Shown here one piece after another: positions 1 to 12,180 of a stretch of DNA of 64,000 nucleotides. The notes under the pieces were generated by a model. It was given only the letters and a program-made list of their open reading frames with translations, made no database searches and was not told the origin of the DNA. The number at the start of each line of letters is the position of its first letter. The first letter of the stretch is position 1. The stretch covers positions 5,771,047 to 5,835,046 of the forward strand of contig NC_087388.1 of the NCBI RefSeq assembly GCF_963675165.1, read 5' to 3'. The translations under genes and the position numbers were made by a program. The DNA is from Halichondria panicea (Eukaryota > Porifera > Demospongiae > Suberitida > Halichondriidae).

Positions 1-790
1 ACTGCAGTGGAAATGGTGGTTGTGTTGACATGGTGAACATGTTCCTATGTGACTGTGAACCTGGCTACACTGGTACTGATTGTGAGACCAACATTGATGA
101 TTGTGTGAATAGGAACTGTAGTGAAAATGGTGTGTGTGTGGATGGTGTCAACTCGTTCAGTTGTGAGTGTGTGTCTGGCTTCACTGGAGAGATGTGCAAC
201 ACTAGTACTGCAGGTATTGTAATCCAATACTTTTAATGATACCGTATATATACCCCCTGCATGCAGGGCTGGGTGGTGGTCCAGGGGGTCTCACTAGTAG
301 CCTGATAGGAGGAGTGGTGGGAGGTCTCCTAGTGCTAATGCTGATACTCCTGCTCCTGATAGTGGTTGTGGTGGTGTGTGTGCAGAGGAGAGCTCATGGG
401 AAGACCATTCAAGACACTCAGTTTCAAGGTAAGCTGTTTGTCCACCTAACATGGAAGTAGCTATACACACTGTTTACTTATGTATTTACTTTGTTATCAC
501 GATCTGCGTAAACATGTTTTAGTAGCTCATAAAAGGAGTTGCTAATACTGTTGTTTTCCACAGGAGACACCATTTCCTACATACCTGAAGACAACCCTGT
601 GTATGGGATTCCTGAGAACAGAACAAATACCATCACTTCAGAAGCAGCAGAGTTTGACAACCCGATATATGGCAGCCGAGAATCACTCAATGATGCAAAA
701 CTGGTCAATCCAATTTATGGAGATACAGATTTCGAGGACATACCTTATAAACTGGCCCCTGCAGTATCAGACTATGAGACACACCTGTAG
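1..790 (+). CDS. EGF-repeat transmembrane receptor, 3' end (gene 1, partial)
   Basis: Exons 1-213, 267-428 and 564-790, joined at GT-AG sites in phase with the intact paralogue at 13782-16148. The visible protein has the last two calcium-binding EGF repeats (CxxxxCSxNGxCVDxVNxFxCxC pattern), a Gly-rich stalk, one membrane helix of Leu/Ile/Val and a basic stop-transfer stretch (VQRRAHGK). The cytoplasmic tail carries three NPxY motifs (NPVYG, NPIYG, NPIYG), which in other receptors bind PTB domains or clathrin adaptors. It is a cell-surface receptor or ligand; the 5' part lies outside the window. Relative to the paralogue, two extra bases near 778 (GAGACAC to GAGACACAC) shift the frame and end the tail about 13 residues early. 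Family identity is secure, function unknown. Confidence 0.8.
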
Positions 791-1032
791 TACCTGTGTA
801 TGAGAATAGCTAGAGGGCAGAACAATGCAAAATGTTGAAGTAGGTATTGACTGAATAGGACGTTTATTAATAGCTATTTATAGTAGTTCTATTTTTGTGT
901 ACGGCCTAGCTGTACTATCGCAAGGGTGGCCAGATTAACGAGAGTACTGTATTGGACTAGCCTTGTTCCCACGCCAACTGTAATTGCGTATAATTGTCAA
1001 ACACAACAAGCACAACAACAATTAATCAATGC

Positions 1033-1145
1033 AAATTCTACAAAATCAACCACTGGGTCTATCGTACCCGCCAACTATCATAATCTGTTGCTTGTCTTCA
1101 AAACCAGCAGCAAAAAAGCGAAACACCAGAAACTCAGACAATTGA
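1033..1145 (-). pseudogene. Kelch 3'-end relic 1
   Basis: On the - strand this matches the last Kelch blade of the gene ending at 2700: the segment for the GGYDRP-like turn, the Lys-rich loop and the 'cagacaattga' landmark all recur. Indels destroy the frame. It is a dead fragment. Confidence 0.6.
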
Positions 1146-2000
1146 TATCGGATAGGTATATATGGTGGTCCCGAGAGCTAGTTGACTTTCAGGTAGAGTC
1201 TGGTTCAATTTATCTTCGCTATATACTTAGCTTTTGGAAGTAAGCTAGACAGACAAATGTTTAAGGAACTCGCTTAGTCTCACAAGAAGCCAGCCGTTTC
1301 ATTGCGGAGGTAACGTCTGGCAAATTACATATGAGCTACTTGTGCAGCTGCAGTCTAAGTGGCTGTTTGCATTGATAAGTTGTTACTATAAACAGGCGAA
1401 CAATCAATGTGAGCCAAAACCACGTAATTAGATTTGCCACATCTATTTTAGCAGTAATTGCTATAGCGTGGAACATTTACCAACGAAAAATGTACGTGTC
1501 AGTATAATTATTGTGAATGACATTGTAGAACACCTGGCATCACACGTAGGGCTAGCCTCGTCCCCATGCCCACTTCCTCTGATTGATGTTAATCACTGCT
1601 GCACATGCGCGCGCAATATACTAACTGTCAAAACACAAACACAACATATGAATGTAAATTCTATGCAAAACACAAAATTATGCTCACGTATAAAATATTA
1701 ATGAAAACACAAAAATATATTTATATTGAATGCAAATTCTACAGAATTACAAAAATATGCTTACGTATTCAGTAAACTCTACAGAATCAAGACAAACACA
1801 TGTGCAAGAAGCACATGAGAAGGTGTTGTGACACCTCTGTGATTTTGTTACACATGGCATGCCATACGGCCAAGCTGCACTGTTCCAAGGGTGACCAGAT
1901 TAACGAGAGTCTACTGTATTGGACTAGCCTTGTCCCCCACGCCAACTGTAATTGCACATAATTGTCAAACACAACAAGCACAATAATTAATGTCTCTTAA

Positions 2001-2112
2001 ATTCTACAGAATCAGTACATGTTCCACTGGGTCTATCGTACCCGCCAACTATCATAATCTGTATTCAAAACCAGCAGCAAAAAAGGGAAATACCGAAACT
2101 CAGACAAATGAT
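2001..2112 (-). pseudogene. Kelch 3'-end relic 2
   Basis: A second copy of the same Kelch end, including the 'attctacagaatcagtacat' landmark that surrounds the stop codon of living copies. It is frameshifted and belongs to the second unit of the tandem duplication. Confidence 0.6.
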
Positions 2113-2699
2113 ATCGGATAGGTATATATGGTGGTCCCAAGAGCTAGTTGACTTTTGAAGTATACGTAGAGTCTGCATGGTTCAATTTACCTTCGCCTTT
2201 TGAAGCAGGCTAGACAGACAAAATTGTAAGGGACTCACTTAGTCTCACAAGAAGCCAGACGTTAATTCATTACGGAGGTAACGTCTGGTAAATTACACAT
2301 GAGCTACTTGTGCAGCAGTCTAAGTGGCTGTTTACATTGATACTAATTTAATAGGCGAACAATCAATGTGAGCTGAAACCACATAATTAGATTTGCCACA
2401 TCTATTTTAGCAGTAATTGCAGCTATGCTATAGCGTAAACATTTTACCAACGAAAAAATGTACGTTTCAGTGTGAATGTGACGTTTGTATTAATGGATTG
2501 GATAGTAGAGCACCTGGCAGGCTGACATCATGCATGCATGTGTATAAGGCCATAGCCTCATCCCCATGCCCACTTCCTCTGATTGCACATAACTGTCAAA
2601 ACACAACGAATGAATGCAGAATCAAAACAAAACACAAAAAGATTACAAATTCTATGCTCAAGACAAACAACTTGTGCAAGAAGCACAAGTTGAACAACT

Positions 2700-4400
2700 T
2701 TAATTAATGATTGAAAACTCAACAGAATTCGTACATGTTCCATTAGGTCGATCATATCCTCCAACAATCATAATCTTTTGCTTGTCTTCAAAAGCAGCAG
2801 CAAAAGCGAAACACCGAGGCTCAGACAATTGACCTTTCAGCTCTTTCCAAATGTTTCGACTCGTATCATAGACGTGGACAAGTTTCGTTCCTTTTGGTTG
2901 ATCTGTCAACGCTGAACCCAATTTTTTCCAGCCTCCAATTGCCAGTATACTATTGCGAAACGACACACACGCAGAATCACTGAGTTCCAAGTCTTTTATT
3001 GTGCTGAAAATGCCTTGATCGTTGCTGTTAGATTCAACAAGCTTTGACACTGTAGCTACGCAAGCACTTCTGATTGGGTCAAAAGGAGACACGTATCCTC
3101 CTAGTATGTAAAGCATGCCATTACACACACTGCCAGAAGCACGAAACACTTTGTAAGGAAGACAGGCAACCTCACGCCATACCTTGTCTTGACATGTAAC
3201 AATCAAAACATGGACTGTGTTTACTGGTCCATGAGCACTGCTACCACCAGCTATGATTAGACAGCCATCGCTAAACACAACTGTTACTTGGCTTCGTTTG
3301 GTTTTCAGTTTTGGGTAACTGATTGAGCGTGTCCATTGTCTGCAAGCAGGATCAGAAAACTGATAGATATCATCTGTATACTCGTCGTCTGGGCCTTGTT
3401 GATCTTTTGTGCGCTTGATTCCACCAACGGTGTGAAGAAGGAAACGGACACCTCCTTTGTAAGCAACAGGCAACATAACCAAAGAAGAATCTTTGACAAG
3501 GCACTTCACTAATTTCGACCACCCCCCATGAGTCAAATTGTAAAGGTAGATTCTCCTGCTGCGATACACCCTGAAATACGCCTTGTCACCGTGAACTGCA
3601 GCATCGATGGGGCTAGACATTCTCTCAAGAGCTGGAGTATCACACTTTTCCCATTGCCATTGGAAGTCGGCACTGGGTTCAACTACACGGGATGAGTCAA
3701 AAAATAACCCAGCATGGAACAAATATCATGCTTACCAGGAGTAGGGCTGTTGAAACCAATAGAAGACACAATGGGCACACTAGTAGATCTACTGAGCTGT
3801 TGAGTTCGTGGTGATACAACCTCTGTTGCACTTAAAGTTCTTGCAAATGACTTTGGAGTGGCTGCAACAGGCAAAATTAAGCCTCTGGATTTTGCTGCAT
3901 AATTATAATAATAATATTTAATTATAATAAAAAGTGCAGTATTTTATATATCCGGAAGTGGGGGGACACATGCAGTCAATCACATACACAGAACATTTAA
4001 CAAAGAGGCTAGTTTGCATGCATGATATGATAATTATATATATATGTACCTATTTCCTCAGCAAGTTTTCTCTGATCTACAGATTGTGAACAAAGAGCAT
4101 TGACGATATTCTGCCAGGTTATCGACGAGCCATTTCGCAGCTAATGAGACAACATCTCTCGTAGACGATCCTTGCACCTAGAATAATCAGCTTTAATCTC
4201 TTCCAAAGTAGGTTCATAAACTCCCAGAGCCAGGCCCAAGTTGTACCAAGCATGTGCAACAGCAATAAGAGCTTCAAGAATTGGGTTCAGATCGTAAATA
4301 GAGAGGAAGTTTCCCTCAACCTTAAATGTAGGATCTGTTGTATTCTCCACTGGACTGGGAGGAACCACTGGTGTGTCATCAGGATCGGCCATAGCCATAC
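2700..4400 (-). pseudogene. Death domain-Kelch gene, copy A (death domain broken)
   Basis: Three exons on the - strand: death domain about 4400-4050, linker 3894-3736, Kelch 3682-2700. Splice phases match the intact copies C and D. The Kelch exon (about 325 residues) is open and contains five or six blades with typical GG pairs (IIAGG, YILGGY, LAIGGW, MIVGGY). The death domain begins MADPDDTPVV and keeps the family motifs (AWYNLGLALGV, LREMLSH). The next codon, Trp (TGG) in every other copy, is here TAG at 4143-4141, so translation from the death-domain ATG would stop before the last helices. Either the locus is a pseudogene or only the Kelch half is made from an internal start. In this class the death domain normally mediates homotypic signalling contacts; the partner of the Kelch propeller is unknown. 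Confidence 0.7.
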
Positions 4401-4584
4401 TTGACTTCAATCTGAACTGTATGTAATACAACTCACAGTATATACATGCACATATACATAACTTAGATCTATATAGTTATAAATTAAGGTTATACAATGC
4501 TATCAACTATAGTGCTCCAACCAAAGAGACTGGAACTTTTTATTTTTCACATTTCAGCTCATTATCTTTGGAAGTATAAGTAAT

Positions 4585-5138
4585 ATCAAAATTAAAAAAC
4601 ATTTGCAATGTGAACGTTGCTAGGATTGCCAGGAAAAGAAAAGCGCGAAAAAGCGAAGAAACAAGAAATTCGGCGAGTGCATAACTCCAATCCGTTACAA
4701 CGTCATTCACATGTATACTGTTTCAATAAGTTATGATTATTATTTTTGTTTTGGTACTTTTCCTGGCCAATCCTTTCACATTGCAAGTAATAATTATAGT
4801 GATGTTAATTATGTGCATTTTTTGCAGGCTATAGTTATGTGTTTATGACTCCCTTACAGTGTTGAGCAAACACGCAAGTGTTGGATGTGTGGGTGGAAGT
4901 ATTCCAAGTTATTCATGACCAGCAGATAAAGACCAATGACTGTGTATTTACCCTGCAACCTGTATTTCGATTTTAAAATTCCTTATCAACAGTAGGCCAC
5001 TCGACTGTACATGTTCATGACGTTGTAACGGATTGGAGTTATGCACTCGCCAAATTTCTTGTTTCTTCGCTTTTTTGCGCTTTTCTTTTCCTGGCAATCC
5101 TAGCAACGTTCACATTGCAAATGTTTTTTAGTTTTGAT
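4585..5138. mobile_element. Foldback (MITE-like) element, arms about 120 bp
   Basis: The left arm (about 4585-4706) and right arm (about 5018-5138) are near-perfect inverted complements, for example 'caatgtgaacgttgctagga' against 'tcctagcaacgttcacattg'. They enclose a loop of about 310 bp with no ORF. I could not find a convincing target-site duplication. It directly abuts the truncated end of the Helitron relic. Confidence 0.75.
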
Positions 5139-6693
5139 TCCCTTTCTTTTTTCATACAGTATTACATTAATTCAAGACCAAAGTCCTTAACTAGAGCCTC
5201 TAGGTCACCGGAAGCGTTTTGCCAGTACTGCTTGGTTCCACGCACACTCCTCATGATTGTGGAGAGGTTTCCCTCCAGCTCGCCGTCTTTTTTGTCTAGC
5301 TTTACCAGCAGGTCTTTGACAGACGAATGTCTGCTCGAGGTGTTTTTAAGCACGTTGAAAATGCTCGCCTTGATCTCTCTCATGAGTTTTAGGTGCATGA
5401 GGTAGAACAGGTACTCGCTACTTTTTCTGTACCTAGAGTCTTTGTTGTTTAGACACGACTTTACGTACTCACTGAAAGCCAGGTGCTCGTCGCGAGGGTG
5501 GAACTCGCCGAATATACCTATTGGGAAAAGGTCTGGAAAGCACATGACATCTAAATGCTCCTGGCTACTCTTTAACGGATATTCATTCACCCTAAGCATT
5601 TTAAACTGGTCTATGTCGGCGACATTGGGTTTGAAAGTGTCTAAATTGCGTTGCGTGTAAGCTTGTATGCCGGCCGTGTACCCCGACTGGTCGGTCACCT
5701 TTTCGACCATGCTACTGGTTGCACTGTTTGTAACCTCTATGACGACGTCGTCCATGGACTGTTCTACTTTGTCCGGCTTTACGTCTACGTACAACCAGTT
5801 TATTTCTTTGAGTTTCGTCAAAGCCCCCTTGATTTTGTTAATGTCGACGAATTTCTGCCAAAGAACATTTTTCTTTGTGGGAACCCCGTCGACTTTAACG
5901 TACAGTTGAGGTTTAGGCAGTCCGCATTCGTTTAGAGCTAGCGTTTCAGCCGTGTTTGACATGGGCAAAGGCAGAATGAACATGTTTCCCTTGCATGCCT
6001 TGAGACAATTGTGCGCGGGGACTTTCTTTGAGTACGTTTTCAATCTGATTATAGTTTGAAAAGTTTTTGCCAGTTGAATCAATTGCAAGCTAAAGGAGTC
6101 GAGCCCCTTTAGCTCGTTCGGCTGGGGGACCGTTTCAAGATCGTTAACTACAGACCTAGACGGTTTACAATAGTTGCACATGTACACCGTTTCTTGTTCC
6201 CACACAGCCGGATTAACCATTAAAGCGTATGCTTTGATGGTTAACCAGGTGATATTATCGCAAAGGCTATCATGCAACACCTTTGTACACTGATCACGTC
6301 TGAACAGTTGGTCACAACAAATGCACACGTTTATCGCATAGTCGCGAACCTTTTTGTCGTACTTCAGTATAATCGGAGTGTACTTTGACATTAGTAAAGC
6401 TTCTAGGTGTTTCACTCTAAACAGAGTGTCTAGTGTATCGCTAGCTTTACTAACCTCCTGTGGTTCGTCGCATTTGCGATCAAACAGCTCATTTAAACCT
6501 AGTTGGCAAGCTTTGAGGAGCAGCTGGTGGTCGTGGTTCTTAATGCCAGTGTCAATTTTGTCAATTGTTTTGCTTGTTCTTAATGCTTCGTTAATTTGGT
6601 TTTGTAACTTTGACAGGGCGGGATAGTGCACGAGAGCATTTCTGAGAGTCCTCAACGGATTAGCACACTCGCTGCCGAACAAGTGACAAGCTG

Positions 6694-6833
6694 CACTGTA
6701 AAAAATGATGTGTGGTTTTCACGCAAGTGCGTGACTATTGTGGCAACTATCAGGAAAAAATGCGAGAAAAAACGCACATTTGCCACAATAGCCACGCACT
6801 CTGCGTGAAAACCACACATCATTTTTTACAGTG
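6694..6833. mobile_element. 140-bp palindromic MITE inside the Helitron ORF
   Basis: Terminal inverted repeats begin 'cactgtaaaaaatgatgtgt' and end with its complement. The arms extend about 50 bp each with few mismatches, and the centre is a short A-rich loop. It interrupts the Helitron reading frame: coding similarity stops at HPL on one side and resumes at ACHLFGSE on the other. No clear target duplication was recognised. Confidence 0.85.
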
Positions 6834-7809
6834 TAGAGGATGGCCCATCCTCTCTTTGACACGGTGTTCGTAATCTGGCATTTCTGGGTTGAATGGGACT
6901 TCCCATTCCTGTATGTATGTTTGCACATACGGACATGCATGAAGGGCGCCGAGGCGGTCTCGGAGAACCTGAACGTCCTCGCTAAACATGTCGTGCAAGT
7001 TTACAATGGTTTCAAATTCACTATCAGAAACCTGCCTACATCTGGCCGTACAGGACCACGTGGGTTTTGGTGTTTTCTTTTTCCCATCTTTAGGGTGTTT
7101 TTTAGCTACGACAGGTTTGTGGTCTGAGAGCACGCACTCACCGTCATTTTTTACCTGTATCGGAGTGGGGAGGTCATGCACTGGCTCCTCGATACTGGGT
7201 ATGCCACTAGTGTACGTACATTGAGGCAGGTGGTCGTGGGTGTACCCAGCTTCGTAAAAGTAAGGCTCTCTAGAATCTGTATGCCACCTATCGCCTAAGT
7301 CCTTAATGCACGTCAGGGGTGCGTCCATGACATCTCTCTTGACCCCTAGTAGGCCAGCTACAGCTTTTCTGCGAGCATTGAGGCTGATCCTCACTAAGTG
7401 ACTGGCAGCAAGCTTACATGCAGCGTGTTTGCGTGCTTTGTTATTTTGGCTAGCATTCCAGTTTGGAATACTTCTGAGGCTTTCAAGGATGCAATTTGTA
7501 AGGACTTTACTTTTTACGAAAGTGTCCTGTAGGCTGCTCGTTAGGGAGTGCATTACTTGCTGGGTTGGTTCAGCTAGCTGGTATTTTAGCTTCCTTCTAC
7601 GGTTAAAAGCTTTTGCACGCCGTTTGTGTGACGCTTTCGATGTCAGCAAAGACTTTTTTGCGGTAACGTTGAAGCTGATTCATGTAACTACGCGCAGTAG
7701 AGGTCCGTGAGAGAGCTCTACTACACAGAGTGTTTTTTAAATAGTGGCGTGAAACAGCTAGCCTGTTTCGAATCCGGTTTGTCGCTGGATTAGAAACCCT
7801 ATATTTTCC

Positions 7810-8037
7810 AACAGCCTTCTTTGTGGAAGATTTTGCCTGAAGGGGATTCAAATTCCTATGCTTAGAAACAGCCTTCTTTGTGGAAGATTTTGCCTGAAGG
7901 GGATTCAAATCCCTATGCTTAGAAACAGCCTTCCTAGTGGAAGATTTTGCCTGAAGGGGATTCAAATCCCTATGCTTAGAAACAGCCTTCCTATAGTGGA
8001 ATCTGTGGCCTGGAGGGGATATTGAGATCGGTGGTCA
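7810..8037 (-). repeat. 57-bp tandem repeat, four units, coding 19-residue repeats
   Basis: Units start near 7810, 7868, 7925 and 7982; the first three are almost identical and the fourth is degenerate. On the - strand each encodes a repeat with the core NLNPLQAKSSTKKAVSKHR. It forms the basic N-terminal region of the Helitron protein and is probably a nucleic-acid-contact or low-complexity segment. Confidence 0.8.
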
Positions 8038-8246
8038 GATACACGCTGTCTAGAATCCACCTTGACTTTTGACGGATTTCTACTCAACAGAGTGCGATTC
8101 CTAAGTTTTGTTTGGGTGATTATAGTATCACGGTTTACATTGTAATATTGGTTAGATAGGGATTGGGCAGTATCAATCCTATTGACATAATACGACCTTC
8201 TCTCTTCGCGCTTTCTTACTTTGAATGGCATGAGTCTAAAATGCAC

Positions 8247-9985
8247 AACGTAAGATTAGTCTTATCTGTTGATCACAGAGTAAGATGTAGACAATCTGTT
8301 GATCACAGAGCTAGAGAGAGGTAGCACTTTCAACAAGAGGAGTCACTGATACAGCCCACACTGACAAGAAAACTGCACAGATTGAAGGGCATGACTGTGG
8401 GATTATAGCTGTTGGTACTGAGCTTACCTGAATAATCTTTGACAGTCAAAGAGTCTTCAATAACTTATCAGAAAGTTGGAGTAAGTTTTTAGCTCACTGC
8501 TCACTTTGAGCAGCAGGTGTAAAACGAAATTAATTACTGAACATGCGCAATACATTGTTGCAATAATAAAGATGGCGGAATTGCGTAGGTAAGAAAAGTG
8601 GAGCCTGAGAGGTCATCTACCTCTTGGAAGCGAACGCAATTCTGAGAAAAACGCCCATGGTCCGGGTTCTAGTCGACTAGAGGCTGTATCTAGAATCTTC
8701 TGAACATGTCTGTACAAGGAGGAAATGCTTTCCAAGAAAGTTACTTACTTACTTAGAAGATATACGGTACTTACTTAGTCAGTCAGACAAAACGCGATGA
8801 AATATGAAAATAGTGCAATTTTTCAAATATCAATAGTAATGCATGAGAATATTCATTGACTATAATTTCACACATTTAGACAGATAAAAGGCTAACTAAG
8901 CTATCTGTCAATTCAGTTTCTTGCTGTGGCCCTTCCCTGCAGAAATAGAGCAGTCTAAACACGAGTCAAAATTTGTGCAATAATTCAAAACACACACTAC
9001 TGCACGCACTGTCAATCACACTGGCCGATTACTGCTTCAAACACGGTGAACTTAGACAACCCTGTAGAAAAAATAACCAGCGAAAAATGTACATGCCAGT
9101 ATAATTATTGTGGATGACGTTGTGGATTGGATAGTAGAACACCTGGCATGGATTCTTCTCTTTTATTCTGCATCTCTATGGCCGAGATGTAGCTACAAAC
9201 ATGCATGTAGCTCTGAATCTTTGTTTTGGTTGGATGTCTCAATCCATATTAATCGGATGCCTGTTGGTTGAATTTTTGCAGCTGCCATTATACTGTTCGG
9301 TACTACTACAGGCTGTACGGCTGCATGGGTAAGAATTTGAAACAGCACCTTTAAAGTGTGGGCCATTGACTTGAGTGGGTGTTGGTTATTAGAGGGCCTA
9401 TTGGATTACATAGTTGGCACGAGATATCACATACCATAGAGGTTGATCAGTTCAGTGGTGCTTATCACGATAGAACGCAGTAACGTACATCCTATCTCTA
9501 AGCTATTATTTTCACCATCTCACTGAAATTTGAGTGTATCGTACCCTATTATAACAAACACCTTCGGAGGAAATTTAAGGCCATTATACAGAGGCAGCCT
9601 TTGTGTTGAGGGGTTGCTTTTGTACTAACGATGACTTTTTCATTATTAAAATACCGTTGTTGGTTCTGGACTGATGTGATTGAAAGTGAATGTTTCCATT
9701 AATCCAGGTTAGACTACATGTAAGTGCATGAAATAGTCTACTAGCTCGTCAATGTGTGAAGCATTCTGTTGGATGGCAAGCCAAGCTGTTAACAAATGTC
9801 AGTGGACAAAATACCACAGATACCATAAAATGTACGTCTTTTTTCTTGTAGATATACATTTTTTTGTACCCCTCGATGATTGAGCCATTGCGAATGAGCG
9901 TGCATTGTGCTAAATCTATAGGGGCTTATTACTCAATACCTGTCATGGGTGCACATGCACAATAGTAGGCCAACACCTTTAAAAA
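8247..9985. other. Intergenic stretch without recognisable gene
   Basis: I see no supported ORF or structured RNA. Positions about 9075-9150 repeat a sequence also present near 1480-1540 and 2448-2520 ('gaacacctggcat' and flank), so at least part is dispersed repeat DNA. Confidence 0.5.
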
Positions 9986-9989
9986 GTGG

Positions 9990-10150
9990 ACAACAAGATT
10001 AGAGTTGATTTGAGTTGACTTCAGGAGTTGAGTTGATCCTATGAAAAGTTGATTCTGTGAGAGTTGATCTATTGACAGTTGAGTTGACCTCATGCAAAGT
10101 TGCTCTGATCTCGTGGGAGTTGATCTCATGAAAGTTGATCTTGTGTAAGG
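9990..10150. repeat. Degenerate short tandem repeat (agttgatct-type)
   Basis: About a dozen irregular copies of a 12-15 bp motif around 'gagttgatctcatg'. It ends exactly where similarity of EGF gene 2 to gene 3 begins (about 10152) and has replaced the signal-peptide exon of that copy. Confidence 0.7.
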
Positions 10151-10151
10151 C

Positions 10152-12180
10152 AATAGTCAGTAGCTGCAGTTGAGAGTCCCAATGCTTGCAGCTCAGTGTA
10201 CTGGTGTCTGCAGACTATGTGGTACAAGTGAAGATGCTCTCCTACAGTAATCCATTCAACACACGCTCTGATGTTCAATGTTGTGATCCAGCCAACAATG
10301 GTGGAGGATGTACCGAAGGGGAGCGCTGTGATACCTACTTCATCTACTGCCTGATGCCACGTTTCAGTACTGCTGTAGGGTGTCCCAGTAATGAGCCCGG
10401 ATTTACTGCAGTCAGTACCACCAATACCACTGATGGGGCAGACATTGATTTCTCACAACCTACTATACTGGGACTCCCTAATCCATTCAATCTGACTGGA
10501 ATATCGACAACCTGGGAGGTATAATGATCACTGTATTAATTCAATTTACCATCTCTTACTATTGTAGGGAGCTCAGCTTTACATACAAGTGGTTGATCTT
10601 GATAGCTCTAATCCATTCAGGGCTGAACTTATTGTGAGGATTCGATTTGATCTAAGTTTCTCAGTGGGATTAACAACCACATTATCTGAGTTATCAAATA
10701 CCAGGCCTTCTATCACTGTCAATGCTACTGTGTTATGTGCTCCATTCTACTCTGGAAGCAGTTGTGAGATACTCGATCAGTGTCAGTCCAATCCTGTCAC
10801 ATGCAGTGAACGAGAACGTGTGTGAATGGATTTAATAGTCCTACCTGCATCTGTATCCCTCCCTATATCGGTGCAAACTGTGAGAGTCAAAACTTTTGCA
10901 TCAACAAAAATTGCAATGAGAGAGGAACATGTAATAACGGCTTTAATTTTTATACCTGTGTTTGCAATGCTGGCTATACTGGTGCTGATTGTGAGGTGGA
11001 CGTTGATGATTGTGAGGGGCAGAGCTGCAGTGGAAATGGTCGCTGTGTGGATGAGGTCAACTCTTACTCTTGTGTTTGCAATGCTGGCTACACTGGTATT
11101 GATTGTGAGGTGGACATTGATGAGTGCTTGCTATTGGAGAGGGTGGTCAGTGGCCATGGTAACTGCTCTCATGGAATAGCCACCTTCACCTGCTCATGTG
11201 ATCCTGGCTACACTGGACAGAGATGTGAGACTGACATTGATGATTGTGTGAATGCAGTGGACGAGGCAACTGTACTGACAGAGTTAACGGTTATGATTGT
11301 TATTGTTTTTTTGGTTACACAGATACAATTTGCCAGACTGATCACATTGATGAATGTGATGGAATAAACTGCAGTGGAAATGGTGGCTGTGTTGACATGG
11401 TGAACATGTTCCTATGTGACTGTGAACCTGGCTACACTGGTGCTGATTGTGAGACCAACATTGATGATTGCGTGAATAGGAACTGCAGTGGAAATGGTGT
11501 GTGTGTGGATGGTGTCAACTCGTTCAGTTGTGATTGTGTGTCTGGCTTCACTGGAGAGACGTGCAGTGTGGAGACACAAGGTACACTCTTTATAACAACA
11601 AGTGGGGGAGAATGTATACACTTGATATTGCTATAATTAGTTTCATAGTGATCCAATGCTGTATAAGGCTTTCATCATGTTAGCTTTCTATTTGCTGCAG
11701 AGGCTAGATCAGATGGTGCAACAGCTGCTATAGCTGGTGGTGTGGTGGGGGGACTAGTGGGTGTTGTACTGATTGCTGTCATAGCTATTCTCATAGTGAT
11801 TATCTTTAAAAACAAGCAAGATTCATCACAATACGGTAGGTCTATCTCACTCTATCAATACTGTACAATAACTTATTGCTCTCCCTGCAGCTAGTGGAGG
11901 AGGAACAGTTGACAATGACATACCATGTCAGAATAACGTGGTGTACGGTGTTTGTAAGATGACTCAACCCAACACCCTCACTACTCCCTCTTCTCTACAA
12001 GTGTATGACTACCCACTGTATGATATGTCGGAGCCCCTCCCATCAGTGTATGAGAGTGTGGATGAGAAGGACGAGAGACTCACGATAAATGTGAATGTTA
12101 GCTATGCAACCGTTGCCGAGCATGAGAATGGACTGGTACAGACTAGTGGTATCTATGACGATGTCAACATGAGGCAATGA
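10152..12180 (+). pseudogene. EGF-repeat receptor, decayed copy (gene 2)
   Basis: Homologous to the gene at 13782-16148 but lacking the signal peptide. Disruptions seen by comparison: an Arg codon changed to TGA near 10171, a one-base deletion near 10815 that breaks the first EGF repeat, and a seven-base deletion near 11253. Parts remain clear: an N-terminal Cys module (QCCDPANNGGG, CDTYFIYCLMP), about seven EGF repeats, a membrane-helix exon about 11701-11834 and a final exon 11891-12180. The 3' exons differ from the other two genes: the helix is GGVVGGLVGVVLIAVIAILIV and the tail is Tyr-rich (SVYESV, VSYATV, SGIYDDV) with no NPxY. The last two exons are fully open, so the 3' part may have been functional recently or may belong to an alternative transcript. 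Confidence 0.75.

Larger units (their letters stand above)
905..2699. repeat. Tandem duplication of about 0.96 kb holding Kelch relics
   Basis: The stretch around 911-1700 repeats at about 1873-2660 with many small indels. Shared landmarks include 'ccagattaacgagagt' (near 932 and 1898), 'ggtatatatggtggtccc' (1155 and 2120) and 'catgcccacttcctctgatt' (1564 and 2565). No open gene is present. Each unit carries a decayed Kelch 3' end in antisense, so the unit probably arose from the end of the adjacent Death-Kelch gene. Confidence 0.7.
5162..8229 (-). pseudogene. Helitron-like transposon coding region, N-terminal part, decayed
   Basis: Reading from 8229 down, an ATG opens a basic region (MPFKVRKREERRSYY), then a 19-residue tandem repeat, an RRRK-rich stretch, a Cys/His-rich segment (CICCDQLF, CNYC) and a Helitron_like_N signature: FPDLFPIGIFGEFHPRDEH, then YLFYLMHLKLMREIK and QYWQNASGDLEALVKDFGL near the end. 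Known Helitrons continue into a Rep nuclease and Pif1-type helicase; neither is here. Lesions: a 2-base insertion near 7996, a slip in an A6 run (T6 at 7654-7659 on +) joining frames KKVFAD and KKSLLT, a MITE inserted at 6694-6833, and loss of everything after 5162, next to the foldback at 4585-5138. The element is dead. Family assignment rests on the Helitron_like_N-like pattern. Confidence 0.7.

Noticed and set aside
926-1243. 105-residue + strand ORF
   Set aside because: Antisense to a Kelch relic and not conserved in the second tandem unit.
6354-6626. 90-residue + strand ORF
   Set aside because: Reverse shadow of the Helitron coding region.
9990-10150. Operator-like or promoter array before EGF gene 2
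   Set aside because: Irregular satellite units that replace the signal-peptide exon; no evidence of regulation.
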